In this document: positions 1 to 8,388 of the stretch, piece by piece
Layout of the letters: every line of letters begins with the position of its first letter
Numbering within the stretch: the stretch's first letter is position 1
Assembly: GCF_029813785.1 (NCBI RefSeq)
Contig: NZ_JARVKY010000023.1
Coordinates: forward strand, 87,226 to 151,225
Direction of reading: 5' to 3'
DNA: 64,000 nt
DNA from: Streptomyces sp. DH41
GTDB taxonomy: Bacteria; Actinomycetota; Actinomycetes; Streptomycetales; Streptomycetaceae
Position numbers and translations under genes: made by a program
The notes under the pieces: model-generated
Seen by the model: the letters and a program-made list of their open reading frames with translations, nothing else
The model's database searches: none
What the model was told of the DNA's origin: nothing

Positions 1-204
1 CCGTCATCGCGGGTGTCACCCGCACCTCGCGGAAGAACCAGCGGTCGGCAGCTGAACTGTCGGCGCCGATGCCCGTACCGGGCCATCGGCACGTCACCCG
101 CCCGGCCGAATCCGGCGAGTCGTCTCCCGCGGCCGTACCGAGAATGGTGCGGACGAAGCGACGGCGACCGTCCGCCGTGCCCCGCACGCGTCCAGGAGGC
201 CAGT
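1..204. other. region upstream of the alkyl sulfatase gene
   Basis: No gene is assigned with confidence. On the minus strand a GC3-biased frame from about 104 to the window edge could be the first residues of a divergent gene cut off by the edge; the plus strand shows similar bias, so this is weak. An AGGAGG ribosome site at 194-199 belongs to the next gene. Confidence 0.2.
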
Positions 205-2037
205 GTGAGCGTGTCCGACCGGTCCCCCGCCCCCGAACTGCCCGACTTCGAGGACCGTACCGACTTCGAGGACGCCGACCGGGGACTGGTCGCACCACCC
301 GCCGGGCCGGTAGTCACCGCCGACGACGGGCGGGTGGTATGGGACTTCGGGGCCACCGCGTTCCTGGACGGCGACTGCCCCGGGACCGCGAATCCGAGCC
401 TGTGGCGGCAGTCGCGGTTGTGCGCCCGCGCCGGACTGTACGAGGTGACCGACGGGGTCTACCAGGTGCGCGGTTTCGACCTGTCCAACATGACGCTGAT
501 CGAGGGCGAGCGCGGTGTCGTCGTGGTCGACCCGCTGGTCTCGGCCGAGTGCGCCCGCGAGGCACTGACCCTGTACCGAGCGCACCGCGGCGACCGCCCG
601 GTCACCGCGGTGCTCTTCACTCACTCGCACATCGACCACTTCGGCGGCACCCTCGGCGTCGTCGACGAGGGCGCGGACGTGCCGATCGTCGCGCCCCAGG
701 GGCTGATGGAGCACGCGGTCGCGGAGAACGTGTACGCCGGTACGGCCATGCTGCGGCGCAGTGTCTACCACACCGGCAGCGACCTGCCCCCGGGCCCGGA
801 GGGCCTCATCGGCGTGGGACTCGGCTTCACCGCCTCGCAGGGCATGCCGAGCCTGCTGCCGCCGACGCTGGAGATCACCCGGACCGGGCAGGAGGAGCGG
901 CTGGACGGGGTGCTGTTCCGGTTCCAGCTGACACCGGACACCGAGGCGCCCTCCGAGATGAACTTCCACCTCCCCGAGCGGCGTGCCCTGTGCATGGCGG
1001 AGAACGCCACCCACAACCTGCACAACATCCTGACCCTGCGCGGCGCCGTGGTCCGCGACGCACGGGTCTGGTCGCGCTACCTCACCGAGGCGATCCAGCT
1101 CTTCGGCGACGACTCCGACGTCCTGTTCGCCTCCCACCACTGGCCGACCTGGGGCACCGACCGCCTCCAACGGTTCCTGTCCGAGCAGCGCGACCTCTAC
1201 GCCTACCTGCACGACCAGACCCTGCGGCTGACCAACCAGGGCCACACCGGCACCGAGATCGCCGAGATCATCCAGCTGCCGCCCGTTCTCGAGAAGTCCT
1301 GGCACGCGCGCGGCTACTACGGCTCGGTCAGCCACAACGTCAAGGCGATCTACCAGCGCTACATGGGCTGGTACGACGGCCATCCGGCCTCGCTGTGGGA
1401 GCACCCGCCGACCGCGAGCGCCGAACGGTACGTCGAGTGCATGGGCGGCCTTGACGCCGTACTGGACAAGGCGCGCTCCTACGCCGACGACGGCGACCTG
1501 CGCTTCGCCGCCCAGCTCCTCAAGCACGCCACCTTCGCCGCCCCGGAGAGCACCGAGGCGAAGGAGCTGCTGGCGCGGGTCTTCGAGCGGCTCGGGCACG
1601 GCGCCGAGTGCGGGACGTGGCGCAACAACTACCTCACGGCCGCGCGGGAGCTGCGCGAGGGCGTGAAGCAGGTCCCGATCGCCGCCGGCAGCATGGCGTC
1701 CGCGCTCAGCGTGGACCAGGTCTTCGACTCCCTCGCCATCCGGGTCAACGGCCCCGAGGCGTGGGAGCACTCGGTGTCCACGCACTGGCACCTCACCGAC
1801 CTCGGCGAACGCCACCAGGTGACCCTGCGCAACGGAGTCCTCGTCCACTACCGCACCGAGCGCGCCGACGGTAGCGCCGACCTGACGCTCTCGCTGACCA
1901 AACCGCGGCTGATGGGACTGCTGGCAGGCGGGACCGGCCTGGACGGCATCGAGCACCGCGGGGACCCGACCGCGCTCCGGACGCTGCTGTCGGTCCTGGA
2001 CGAACCCGACCCCAACTTCCCCATCGTGACCCCGTGA
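205..2037 (+). CDS. alkyl sulfatase (metallo-beta-lactamase fold, SdsA1-like)
   Basis: Predicted zinc-dependent alkyl sulfatase that hydrolyses sulfate esters such as dodecyl sulfate. GTG at 205 is chosen because AGGAGG lies six bases upstream; the same frame is open to position 13, but that upstream part is Arg/Pro-rich junk. The 610-residue product has the metal-binding H-x-H-x-D-H signature (His140, His142, Asp144, His145), then the middle dimerisation region and a C-terminal SCP2-like domain, the SdsA1/BDS1 order. No signal peptide is visible, so it is probably cytoplasmic, unlike some secreted relatives. It is not a beta-lactamase: length and C-terminal domains fit alkyl sulfatases. It stands alone in its orientation unit. 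Confidence 0.9.
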   Translation: MSVSDRSPAPELPDFEDRTDFEDADRGLVAPPAGPVVTADDGRVVWDFGATAFLDGDCPGTANPSLWRQSRLCARAGLYEVTDGVYQVRGFDLSNMTLIEGERGVVVVDPLVSAECAREALTLYRAHRGDRPVTAVLFTHSHIDHFGGTLGVVDEGADVPIVAPQGLMEHAVAENVYAGTAMLRRSVYHTGSDLPPGPEGLIGVGLGFTASQGMPSLLPPTLEITRTGQEERLDGVLFRFQLTPDTEAPSEMNFHLPERRALCMAENATHNLHNILTLRGAVVRDARVWSRYLTEAIQLFGDDSDVLFASHHWPTWGTDRLQRFLSEQRDLYAYLHDQTLRLTNQGHTGTEIAEIIQLPPVLEKSWHARGYYGSVSHNVKAIYQRYMGWYDGHPASLWEHPPTASAERYVECMGGLDAVLDKARSYADDGDLRFAAQLLKHATFAAPESTEAKELLARVFERLGHGAECGTWRNNYLTAARELREGVKQVPIAAGSMASALSVDQVFDSLAIRVNGPEAWEHSVSTHWHLTDLGERHQVTLRNGVLVHYRTERADGSADLTLSLTKPRLMGLLAGGTGLDGIEHRGDPTALRTLLSVLDEPDPNFPIVTP

Positions 2038-2170
2038 CCCCGTGATCCCACGGTCCCGTGACCAGACCACCGAGTCGGGAGGCAGCCCATGGGTGACGCC
2101 GTCACGGCCTCCGGTCCGGCGACGTAGCGCTCCTCCGTCACCCGCCATCGATTCCGATCACACCCGGGAA

Positions 2171-2189
2171 TATACCCCCTAGGGGTATA
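2171..2189. promoter_or_regulatory. CsoR/CstR-type operator (TATACCCC-CTA-GGGGTATA)
   Basis: Perfect 8-bp inverted repeat TATACCCC/GGGGTATA with a 3-bp spacer, 58 bases before the chosen start of the DUF4396 gene. The sequence resembles operators of CsoR-family repressors (copper, persulfide). No csoR gene is in the window, so control would be in trans. Which ligand is sensed cannot be told from the site. Confidence 0.7.
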
Positions 2190-2247
2190 TTGTTTCCGCT
2201 GTGGGGCCACGAGGGGCCTTGCGGGTCGTCGAATGGGGATGAGAGTC

Positions 2248-2751
2248 ATGGACCACAGCACGCACCACTCCGGTACCGCACACCACCACGCCTCCCCTGC
2301 GGGCGGCCACGGCCACGGCACGACCTGGGCGACGGCGATGAAGGCGACCCTGCACTGCCTCACGGGGTGTGCCATCGGTGAGATCCTCGGCATGGTCATC
2401 GGCACCGCGCTGATGTGGGGCAACGTGCCGACGATGGCGCTGGCCATCACCCTGGCCTTCGTCTTCGGCTACTCCTTCACCCTCTTCGCGGTGGTGCGCG
2501 CCGGAGTGTCCCTGAAGGCGGCGATCAAGGTCGCGCTGGCCGCCGACACCGTCTCCATCGCGGTGATGGAACTGGTCGACAACGGCATCATCGCGCTGAC
2601 ACCGGGCGCGATGGACGCGCACCTGTCGGACGGACTGTTCTGGTACGCGCTGCTCGGCGGGTTCGCCGTGGCCTTCGTGATCACCACGCCGGTCAACAAG
2701 TGGATGATCGGCCGCGGCAAGGGCCACGCCGTCGTCCACGCCTATCACTGA
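2248..2751 (+). CDS. DUF4396 integral membrane protein, His-rich N-terminus
   Basis: Membrane protein of the DUF4396 family, function unknown. The first 25 or so residues hold many histidines (HSTHH, HHH, HGHG), followed by a Cys-x3-Cys pair (LHCLTGC) at the start of the first membrane helix; about four hydrophobic helices follow. A metal role is suggested by the His/Cys residues and by the CsoR/CstR-like operator directly upstream, but this is inference. ATG at 2248 is chosen because GGGGA (2235-2239) sits eight bases before it; ATGs at 2233 and 2239 are alternatives. Confidence 0.75.
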   Translation: MDHSTHHSGTAHHHASPAGGHGHGTTWATAMKATLHCLTGCAIGEILGMVIGTALMWGNVPTMALAITLAFVFGYSFTLFAVVRAGVSLKAAIKVALAADTVSIAVMELVDNGIIALTPGAMDAHLSDGLFWYALLGGFAVAFVITTPVNKWMIGRGKGHAVVHAYH

Positions 2752-2815
2752 GCGCCACGCGGCTGAGCGACACCGTCCGGCACGGGTTGTTGCCGTGTCT
2801 GCCCGGACGCGCGCC

Positions 2816-3052
2816 TCAACCGGTGCCCCGCACCGCCGCGGGACACCGGTCGTAGAGGTCTGCCAGGTCGAGCCGTCCGTCGTGTCCGACGTACAGCTCG
2901 GTCGCCGTGTCGGCGCAGGCGAGGACCGTCGCGATGGTCGCCTTGGCACGCGGGTCGGGGGCCGGGCCGGGGGCGGCTTCCAGCCGCGCCTGGACGACCG
3001 GGACGAGTGCGGCCTGCCGCCGCCGGAAGCGAGCCCTGGGCGGCCGGTCCCC
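2816..3052 (-). pseudogene. relic of a TetR-type repressor (C-terminal part only)
   Basis: The minus strand encodes about 79 codons that read like the ligand-domain tail of a TetR-family repressor (for example ADTATELYVGHDG, LADLYDRC) and end in TGA at 2818-2816. The frame opens after an in-frame TGA at 3055-3053 and has no usable start. An ATG at 3056-3054 in another frame, just inside the operator, may be the old start, so an internal deletion plus frameshift has probably removed the DNA-binding domain. MerR is the alternative family for the remnant. Confidence 0.6.
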
Positions 3053-3056
3053 TCAT

Positions 3057-3088
3057 TTGCCTCTGACATCAGTGTCAGGTTTTAGCGT
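3057..3088 (+). promoter_or_regulatory. operator/promoter of the ene-reductase gene (CTGACA-TCAG-TGTCAG)
   Basis: A perfect 6-bp inverted repeat with a 4-bp centre at 3063-3078 lies between the repressor relic and the ene-reductase gene. A TTGCCT-like -35 (3057-3062) and a TTTAGC or TAGCGT -10 flank it, so the dyad sits in the spacer. This is the usual place for a TetR (or MerR) operator. Confidence 0.6.
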
Positions 3089-3138
3089 ACGCATGCGCTT
3101 CGGCAGCCGGAGCGCACGCGTACGCGAGGAGAACCGAC

Positions 3139-4215
3139 ATGCCGTCCCTGTTCAGCAGCTACCGTCTCGGCGAGCTCACGTTGCCCAACCGGACCGTCAT
3201 GGCCCCCATGAGCCGCGTCCGGGCCGCCGCCGGCGGTCTGGCCACCCCCTCCATGGCCACCTACTACGCGCAGCGCGCCACGGCCGGACTGATCGTCACG
3301 GAAGGCGTCCAGCCCAGCCGCGTCGGACAGTCCAACCCGGGCACACCCGGCCTGCACACCGACGAGCAGACGGACTCCTGGCGGCAGGTGACCGACGCGG
3401 TCCACACCAACGGCGGACGCGTGTTCGCCCAGATCATGCACGGCGGCCGGGTCTCGCACCACGAGACCACCGGCCTCCAGCCGGTCGGCCCCTCGGCCGT
3501 GACCGGCGAGGGCAACGTGTTCACCCCGAGCGGCCCGCAGCCGATGCCCGTGCCGCGGGCCCTGGGGACCGACGAGATCCCCGAGCACATCCGGTCCTAC
3601 GCCGACGCCGCCCGCCGTGCCGTCGACGCGGGCTTCGACGGGGTCGAACTGCACGGCGCCAACGGCTACCTGATCTCCCAGTTCCTGTCGTCCAACGCCA
3701 ACCTGCGCGACGACCGCTACGGCGGCTCGATCACCAACCGGATCCGTTTCGCCGTCGAGGCGGTCGCCGCGACCGTCGAGTCCGTGGGCGCGGCCCGTAC
3801 CGGCATCCGTCTGTCGCCCGGCGGCGGCATCTGGGGGGTGACCGAGGACGACGCGGCCGAGCTGAACACCGCTCTGCTGACCGAACTGGCCCGCCTCGAC
3901 CTCGCATACGTACACCTGGAGGCCACCACCGACGAGGACGTACTCCTGCGACTGCGCGAGGCCTGGCCCGGCACCCTGATCGTCAACCCCACCGTGCCCG
4001 GCGGCCCGAAGCAGACCGGGCGGACGGAAGCCGACCACTGGCTGAACCTGGGCGCCGACCTGATCGCCTTCGGCCGCGGCTTCCTCGCCAACCCCGACCT
4101 GGTCGAACGCCTGCGCTCCAGCCTTCCCCTCGCCCCCGCCGACGAGAACACCTTCTACCAGGGCGGCGACGCCGGATACCTCACCTACCCGGCCTACCAG
4201 CACACCGCCGCCTGA
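3139..4215 (+). CDS. old yellow enzyme family ene-reductase / NADH:flavin oxidoreductase
   Basis: FMN-containing alkene reductase that reduces activated C=C bonds with NAD(P)H. The 358-residue protein opens with the N-terminal strand of the OYE barrel (LFSSYRLGELTLPNR) and has the substrate-binding HGANGYLISQF motif near residue 172 and the adjoining DDRYGGS segment, both diagnostic. AGGAGA lies ten bases before ATG 3139. A dyad operator and a decayed repressor gene lie immediately upstream, so the gene may now be expressed without its local repressor. A cytoplasmic role in electrophile or quinone detoxification is likely but not shown. Confidence 0.93.
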   Translation: MPSLFSSYRLGELTLPNRTVMAPMSRVRAAAGGLATPSMATYYAQRATAGLIVTEGVQPSRVGQSNPGTPGLHTDEQTDSWRQVTDAVHTNGGRVFAQIMHGGRVSHHETTGLQPVGPSAVTGEGNVFTPSGPQPMPVPRALGTDEIPEHIRSYADAARRAVDAGFDGVELHGANGYLISQFLSSNANLRDDRYGGSITNRIRFAVEAVAATVESVGAARTGIRLSPGGGIWGVTEDDAAELNTALLTELARLDLAYVHLEATTDEDVLLRLREAWPGTLIVNPTVPGGPKQTGRTEADHWLNLGADLIAFGRGFLANPDLVERLRSSLPLAPADENTFYQGGDAGYLTYPAYQHTAA

Positions 4216-4287
4216 CCGTCTCACAGCGGGAACCACGACTCCCGGCCGGTGTTCCAACCCGCCTCGTGCGGACGCAAGATGGGGCGC

Positions 4288-4863
4288 ATGACTCTGGCCA
4301 CTCCCGTACTGCGGACCGATCGCCTGCGACTGCGACCCTTCACCGACGCCGACGCGGACCCGCTCTTCGCGCTCCACAGCAGTACCCACGTGATGCGCTA
4401 CTGGGATTCCCCACCGTGGAAGGAGCGGGCCCGCGCCGAGCGCTTCCTCGCGACATGCCGGAAGATGTCGGAGGAAGGCACCGGGGCGCGGGTGGCCGTC
4501 GACCGTGCTTCCGACGGTGCCTTCGTCGGCTGGTGCGGTCTGACCGAATGGAACCCGGTCTACCGCAGCGCGTCGTTGGGCTACTGCCTCGACGAGGCGA
4601 TGTGGGGCCACGGCTACGCGACGGAGGCCGCGCACGCCCTGCTGCGGTGGGCGTTCGACACACTGGACCTGAACCGGGTTCAGGCCGAGGCCGATACGCG
4701 CAACGCGGCGTCCGGCCGGGTTCTGGAGAAGATCGGGTTCATGCGTGAAGGGACGTTGCGGGAGGACTGCGTCGTGAACGGCGAGACGTCCGACTCCTGG
4801 GTGTTCGGATTGATCCGGCGAGAGTGGCGGCCGTCGACCACGACCCGGGCGACGGCCGGTTGA
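4288..4863 (+). CDS. GNAT family N-acetyltransferase (RimJ/RimL type)
   Basis: Acetyl-CoA-dependent N-acetyltransferase of about 191 residues. The start LRTDRLRLRPF, the central YCLDEAMWGHGYATEA acetyl-CoA loop and the tail motif (NAASGRVLEKIGF, then MREGTLRED) are typical of the RimJ/RimL branch, which acetylates protein N-termini, antibiotics or metabolites. ATG 4288 is preferred because family members begin just before this strand; ATG 4279 and GTG 4249 are possible in frame. No ribosome site is clear. It may be co-transcribed with the ene-reductase 72 bases upstream. The substrate is unknown. Confidence 0.85.
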   Translation: MTLATPVLRTDRLRLRPFTDADADPLFALHSSTHVMRYWDSPPWKERARAERFLATCRKMSEEGTGARVAVDRASDGAFVGWCGLTEWNPVYRSASLGYCLDEAMWGHGYATEAAHALLRWAFDTLDLNRVQAEADTRNAASGRVLEKIGFMREGTLREDCVVNGETSDSWVFGLIRREWRPSTTTRATAG

Positions 4864-4885
4864 ACGTCGTTCGGCTCCTGCCGGG

Positions 4886-4929
4886 CGGCCCCTGCCGTGG
4901 CCTTCGTGGTGAGGTCGCGGCAGGGGCCG
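4886..4929. terminator. shared terminator between convergent genes
   Basis: Perfect 12-bp inverted repeat CGGCCCCTGCCG / CGGCAGGGGCCG with a 20-base loop, between the converging GNAT gene and the secreted-protein gene. There is no U-tract, which is usual for high-GC actinobacteria. Confidence 0.6.
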
Positions 4930-4933
4930 GTCG

Positions 4934-5389
4934 TCAGACTTCGTACAGGTTGACCGTGACGGAACCGTCGTCGCCCCGGACGGTGTAGCTGCCCGGGCCG
5001 TCGACCGACACGCAGCCGGCGGCGAGGACGTCGTCGTCGTTGATGCCGGTGTCGTCCTCGCCCACGAAGGCACACACCTCGGTGACGAGGTGGTCGGCGT
5101 ACCTCAGCTCATAGGGGCCGGAGTCCGGGTAGCGCGGGAGCGTGGGCGTGTTGTCGTCGACGTCCGGGTGCTCCCAGAGTGCGGTCTGCTGGCCCCAGGG
5201 CGCCTGGAGGAAGACCCGTCCGTAGGGCTCGGGCAGGTCGTTGTCGTCGCGCTCCTGGGGGTTGGAGAAGTCGATCGAGTACAGGACGGGCCCGGGCGCC
5301 GCCGCCTGCGCCGAGGTGACGGCCCCGCCGAGCAGCAGAACAGCGCTCGCGGCAACGGCCGCCGGCCGCCCCATGGACGTGAAACGCAT
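4934..5389 (-). CDS. small secreted protein of unknown function
   Basis: 151 residues with a clear Sec signal peptide: basic start, hydrophobic segment around residues 10-24, and AQA|AAP cleavage after about residue 29. The mature part is acidic (many Asp and Glu) and has two cysteines (CAFV and GCVSV) that could form a disulfide. I do not recognise a domain. It is expected to be extracellular. It converges with the GNAT gene; nothing on its own strand is close enough to suggest an operon. Confidence 0.65.
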   Translation of the reverse strand: MRFTSMGRPAAVAASAVLLLGGAVTSAQAAAPGPVLYSIDFSNPQERDDNDLPEPYGRVFLQAPWGQQTALWEHPDVDDNTPTLPRYPDSGPYELRYADHLVTEVCAFVGEDDTGINDDDVLAAGCVSVDGPGSYTVRGDDGSVTVNLYEV

Positions 5390-5619
5390 ACCTCTCCCCT
5401 TTCACACCGGGTAGCCGTACGACTACCCAGGGAGAAGATAGGGGGGCGGTGGCCTCCGATCGCCGGGGCCGACGGCCAAACCACTCGGGGAACTGACGCC
5501 GATGCTCGCCCCGCACGCCGCATGCTCCCGCGTGCGACCGAACATCCGGTGGACCGCACAGGGATGTCGCTCCTCCGTGTGGGTCAGGGCGCGACCGCGC
5601 GGCTGAGCGTCCTCGGACC

Positions 5620-6603
5620 CTACGACGTCCCGGTCGTGCCCGCGGCGTCGGCGCAGCGCGCGGCGAGTTCCGCGAAGGCGCTGGTCAGCTCTGGCGGGCC
5701 GACGACCTCGATGCGGGTGTCGAAGCGGCAGACGGCGGCGGCGAGACCGGTCCACGACCAGGAGCCGAGCGTCAGGCGGCAGCGGTCCGGGCCGAGTTCT
5801 TCGACGACTCCGTCCCGCGCGAAGGGCGCCACGCTCCGCGCGGGGAGGCCGAGGACGACCTCTCCACGGCAGGGCCAGTCGGCGGTGGAGCCGTCGGTGC
5901 CCCGGAAGCGGCCCGTGACGAACGCGGCCACGTCGTCGCCGGGGAGGTCGCGCGGGGTGAAGCGCGGGCCGGTGGGGATGCGGGGACGTACGCGGTCGAC
6001 GCGGAAGGTGCGCCAGTCGTCACGGTCCAGGTCCCAGGCGATCAGGTACCAGTGGCCGCGCCAGGTGACGAGGCGGTGCGGCTGCGTGCGGCGGGGCCGC
6101 TCGTCCGGGCCGGCACAGTCGCTCCCGTAGTCGAAGCGCAGTTCCTCACGGGCGTGGACGACGCGGCTCAGCTCCATGAGGAGCCGCGTGCCGGCCGGGG
6201 ACACGTCGCCGGTCCCGGGTGACGGGACGGCGGTGACCCGCAGCATGTCGATCCGCCGGCGCAGGCGGGGCGGCATGACCTGGCGGACGGTGGCCAGGGC
6301 CCGTGCGGCGTCCTCGCCGATCGCGGTGCCGGTGACCGCGGACTGCAGGGCCAGGGCCAGGGCGACGGCCTGACCGTCGTCGAACAGCAGCGGGGGCAAC
6401 TGCGAGCCGGCGTCCAGGCGGTAGCCCCCGGCGGGGCCCTTGAAGGCACGGATCGGGTAGCCGAGTTCCCGCAGGCGGTCGATGTCGCGGCGCACGGTGC
6501 GCGGGGTGATGCCGAGCCGCTCGGCGAGGTCGTCACCGGACCAGTCGCGGTGCGTCTGAAGCAGTGAGAGCAGTGACAGCAACCGCGAGGACGTCTTCCG
6601 CAT
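5620..6603 (-). CDS. WYL-domain transcriptional regulator (YafY/DeoR-like HTH)
   Basis: Cytoplasmic regulator of about 327 residues. Residues 1-60 form a winged helix (RLLSLLSLLQTH, WSGDDLAERLGITPRTVRRDIDRLRELG), followed by a WYL ligand-sensing domain (WRGHWYLIAWDLDRDDWRTFRVDR) and a C-terminal WCX-like extension. The start at 6603 puts MRKTSSRLL first, as in relatives; 6633 is a longer alternative. It is divergent from the VOC gene, and the inverted repeat between them is its likely operator. The ligand is unknown. Confidence 0.88.
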   Translation of the reverse strand: MRKTSSRLLSLLSLLQTHRDWSGDDLAERLGITPRTVRRDIDRLRELGYPIRAFKGPAGGYRLDAGSQLPPLLFDDGQAVALALALQSAVTGTAIGEDAARALATVRQVMPPRLRRRIDMLRVTAVPSPGTGDVSPAGTRLLMELSRVVHAREELRFDYGSDCAGPDERPRRTQPHRLVTWRGHWYLIAWDLDRDDWRTFRVDRVRPRIPTGPRFTPRDLPGDDVAAFVTGRFRGTDGSTADWPCRGEVVLGLPARSVAPFARDGVVEELGPDRCRLTLGSWSWTGLAAAVCRFDTRIEVVGPPELTSAFAELAARCADAAGTTGTS

Positions 6604-6624
6604 GCCCCCCAGTGTGCCCGCGGT

Positions 6625-6643
6625 ACAGGACACAACCTGTCCG
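6625..6643. promoter_or_regulatory. candidate WYL-regulator operator
   Basis: Inverted repeat CAGG-ACACAA-CCTG (extended as GGACA...TGTCC) in the 112-bp divergent region between the WYL regulator and the VOC gene. Spacing and position suit autoregulation plus control of the VOC gene. Confidence 0.55.
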
Positions 6644-6715
6644 CTACCCCTGGGACGGTGGGTTCCACGAGCCGCCGGAGATCAGGCGAGCCGCCGGAGA
6701 AACAAGGAGACGACC

Positions 6716-7138
6716 ATGTCCGTCACGACCACCACCCACCTGAACTTCCGGGGCGACGCACGGGCGGCGCTGGACCACTACCAGTCCGTCTTCGGCGGGC
6801 GCGTCACCGCCGTCACCTACAAGGACGCGGGCGGCACGCGGAACGAGAACGAGGCGGACTGGGTGGTGTGGGGCGAGGTCGCGGGCGCCGACGGCTTCCA
6901 CGTCATGGCGTACGACGTGCCCTCCCACCTGCCCTGGGAGCAGGGCGACAGCTCGTTCTTCGTCTCCGTGCGCGGTGACGACCCCGAGGAGATCGGTGCC
7001 CTCTGGCAGAAGCTGGCGGAGGGATCGACGGTGGTGCAGCCTCTGGCACCGTCGCAGTGGGCCCCGCTGTACGGCATGCTCACCGACCGCTTCGGCGTGA
7101 CCTGGGTCCTGGACGTGACGGCCCCGTACAACGGCTGA
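6716..7138 (+). CDS. VOC family protein (PhnB/glyoxalase-like)
   Basis: 140-residue protein of the vicinal-oxygen-chelate superfamily, PhnB/3-demethylubiquinone-like branch: LNFRGDARAALDHYQSVFGG near the start and MLTDRFGVTWVLDV at the end. The family includes metal-dependent enzymes and binding proteins; the usual PhnB metal ligands are not all obvious here, so enzyme activity is uncertain. ATG 6716 follows AAGGAGA at a good distance. It is paired divergently with a WYL regulator, a common arrangement in Streptomyces. Confidence 0.85.
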   Translation: MSVTTTTHLNFRGDARAALDHYQSVFGGRVTAVTYKDAGGTRNENEADWVVWGEVAGADGFHVMAYDVPSHLPWEQGDSSFFVSVRGDDPEEIGALWQKLAEGSTVVQPLAPSQWAPLYGMLTDRFGVTWVLDVTAPYNG

Positions 7139-7268
7139 TCCCCTCCCCGACCCGCCGGAACCGACCGACCGACCGAGCGGCCCGAGCGGCCGGCCGAGCA
7201 GCCCCAGCGGCCCGCCCGGCCGCCCGGCCCGACCCACCCGACCCGTCCGACCCACCCGGCAGGGGGCC

Positions 7269-8378
7269 ATGACCGTCCTCAGCGCGCGCGCTCTCAACCG
7301 CGCCACCCTCGCCCGCCAGTACCTGCTCGAACGCACCGGCACCCCGGTTCGGGAGGCGGTGGCACACCTGGGCGGCCTGCAGGCCCAGGAACCGCAGGAA
7401 CCCTTCACCGGACTGTGGTCGAGACTGCACGCCTTCACACCCGACCGGCTCGACCGGGCACTGACGGACCGGCACGTCGTGCGCACCCACCTGATGCGCC
7501 GCACCGTCCACCTGGTCACCGGCGACGACGCACTGGCCTGGCGGTCCCGTCACGACACCATGCTGCGCCAACGCGTGCTGGCCACCTACCGACGCGAACT
7601 CGCCGGCATCGACCCCGGCGAACTCGCCGCGGCCGGCCGGGCGGTCATGGCCGACCACCGGCCCCGCACGATGACCGAGCTGGTCCGTGAGGTCCAGGAC
7701 CGCTGGCCCGGCCCACCGCGCCGCGCCCTGGGCGAACTCCTCGTCGCCGCCCTCGTCCCGATGGTCCAGCTTCCCCCGCGCGGGCTGTGGCAGACGACGG
7801 CAGGCGTACGGAACCTCCCCCTGGCCACCTGGCTCGCACGCGATCCCGACCCGCTGCCCGACGACGCCGACGACCCGGTCGGACAGCGACTCGTGCGCCG
7901 TTATCTCGCCGCCTACGGGCCCGCCGCCACAGCGGACATCCGCGCCTGGAGCGGTCTGGCCGGTCTGCCCGCCGCGGTCAAGGCCCTCCGGGACGAGCTG
8001 GTCGTCTTCCGCGACGAACGCGGGCGGACACTGCTCGACCTGCCCGACGCGCCACGCCCGTCCCCGGACACGCCCGCCCCCGTCCGGTTCCTCCCGGCCT
8101 TCGACAACGCGATCCTCGGCTACCACGACCGCGGCCGTGTCATCGACGACGCCCACCTCGGCCTGTCCGTCGCGGGCCTGCGCGCCGTACTCGTCGACGG
8201 ACGCGTCGCCGCCACCTGGACCACGTACGAACGACGACTCAGCGTCACGCCCTTGCGCCCGCTGTCCTCCCGGGAGCGGGAGGACGTCGTGGAAGAGGCC
8301 CGTAACCTGGCCACCTTCCTGGACCAGGGCATCGACGAGGTGGAGACAACGGCAGGGCAGGAGATCGAGGGAAGGTAG
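7269..8378 (+). CDS. winged-helix DNA-binding protein, AlkZ-like (HTH_42) DNA glycosylase family
   Basis: 369 residues of the HTH_42 family, whose characterised members are AlkZ and AlkX DNA glycosylases acting on alkylated or cross-linked DNA. The Q-x-Q signature is present (GLQAQEPQEP, about residue 36), followed by MRRTVHLV and the C-terminal FLPAFDNAILGYHDR segment. ATG 7269 follows a purine-rich AGGGGG. The 130 bases upstream are a low-complexity CCGACC/CGGCC run. It converges on the giant ATPase gene (gap 10 bases), itself of a family annotated as DNA repair ATPases. Specific activity is inferred from family only. Confidence 0.82.
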   Translation: MTVLSARALNRATLARQYLLERTGTPVREAVAHLGGLQAQEPQEPFTGLWSRLHAFTPDRLDRALTDRHVVRTHLMRRTVHLVTGDDALAWRSRHDTMLRQRVLATYRRELAGIDPGELAAAGRAVMADHRPRTMTELVREVQDRWPGPPRRALGELLVAALVPMVQLPPRGLWQTTAGVRNLPLATWLARDPDPLPDDADDPVGQRLVRRYLAAYGPAATADIRAWSGLAGLPAAVKALRDELVVFRDERGRTLLDLPDAPRPSPDTPAPVRFLPAFDNAILGYHDRGRVIDDAHLGLSVAGLRAVLVDGRVAATWTTYERRLSVTPLRPLSSREREDVVEEARNLATFLDQGIDEVETTAGQEIEGR

Positions 8379-8388
8379 GAGGGCGAGG

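Noticed and set aside
205..2037. Beta-lactamase
   Set aside because: It has the metallo-beta-lactamase metal motif, but its length and C-terminal SCP2-like part fit alkyl sulfatases.
94..2148. Long minus-strand open frame opposite the alkyl sulfatase gene
   Set aside because: Codon bias, Walker-like or family motifs and ribosome site are all absent; it is the mirror of a high-GC gene.
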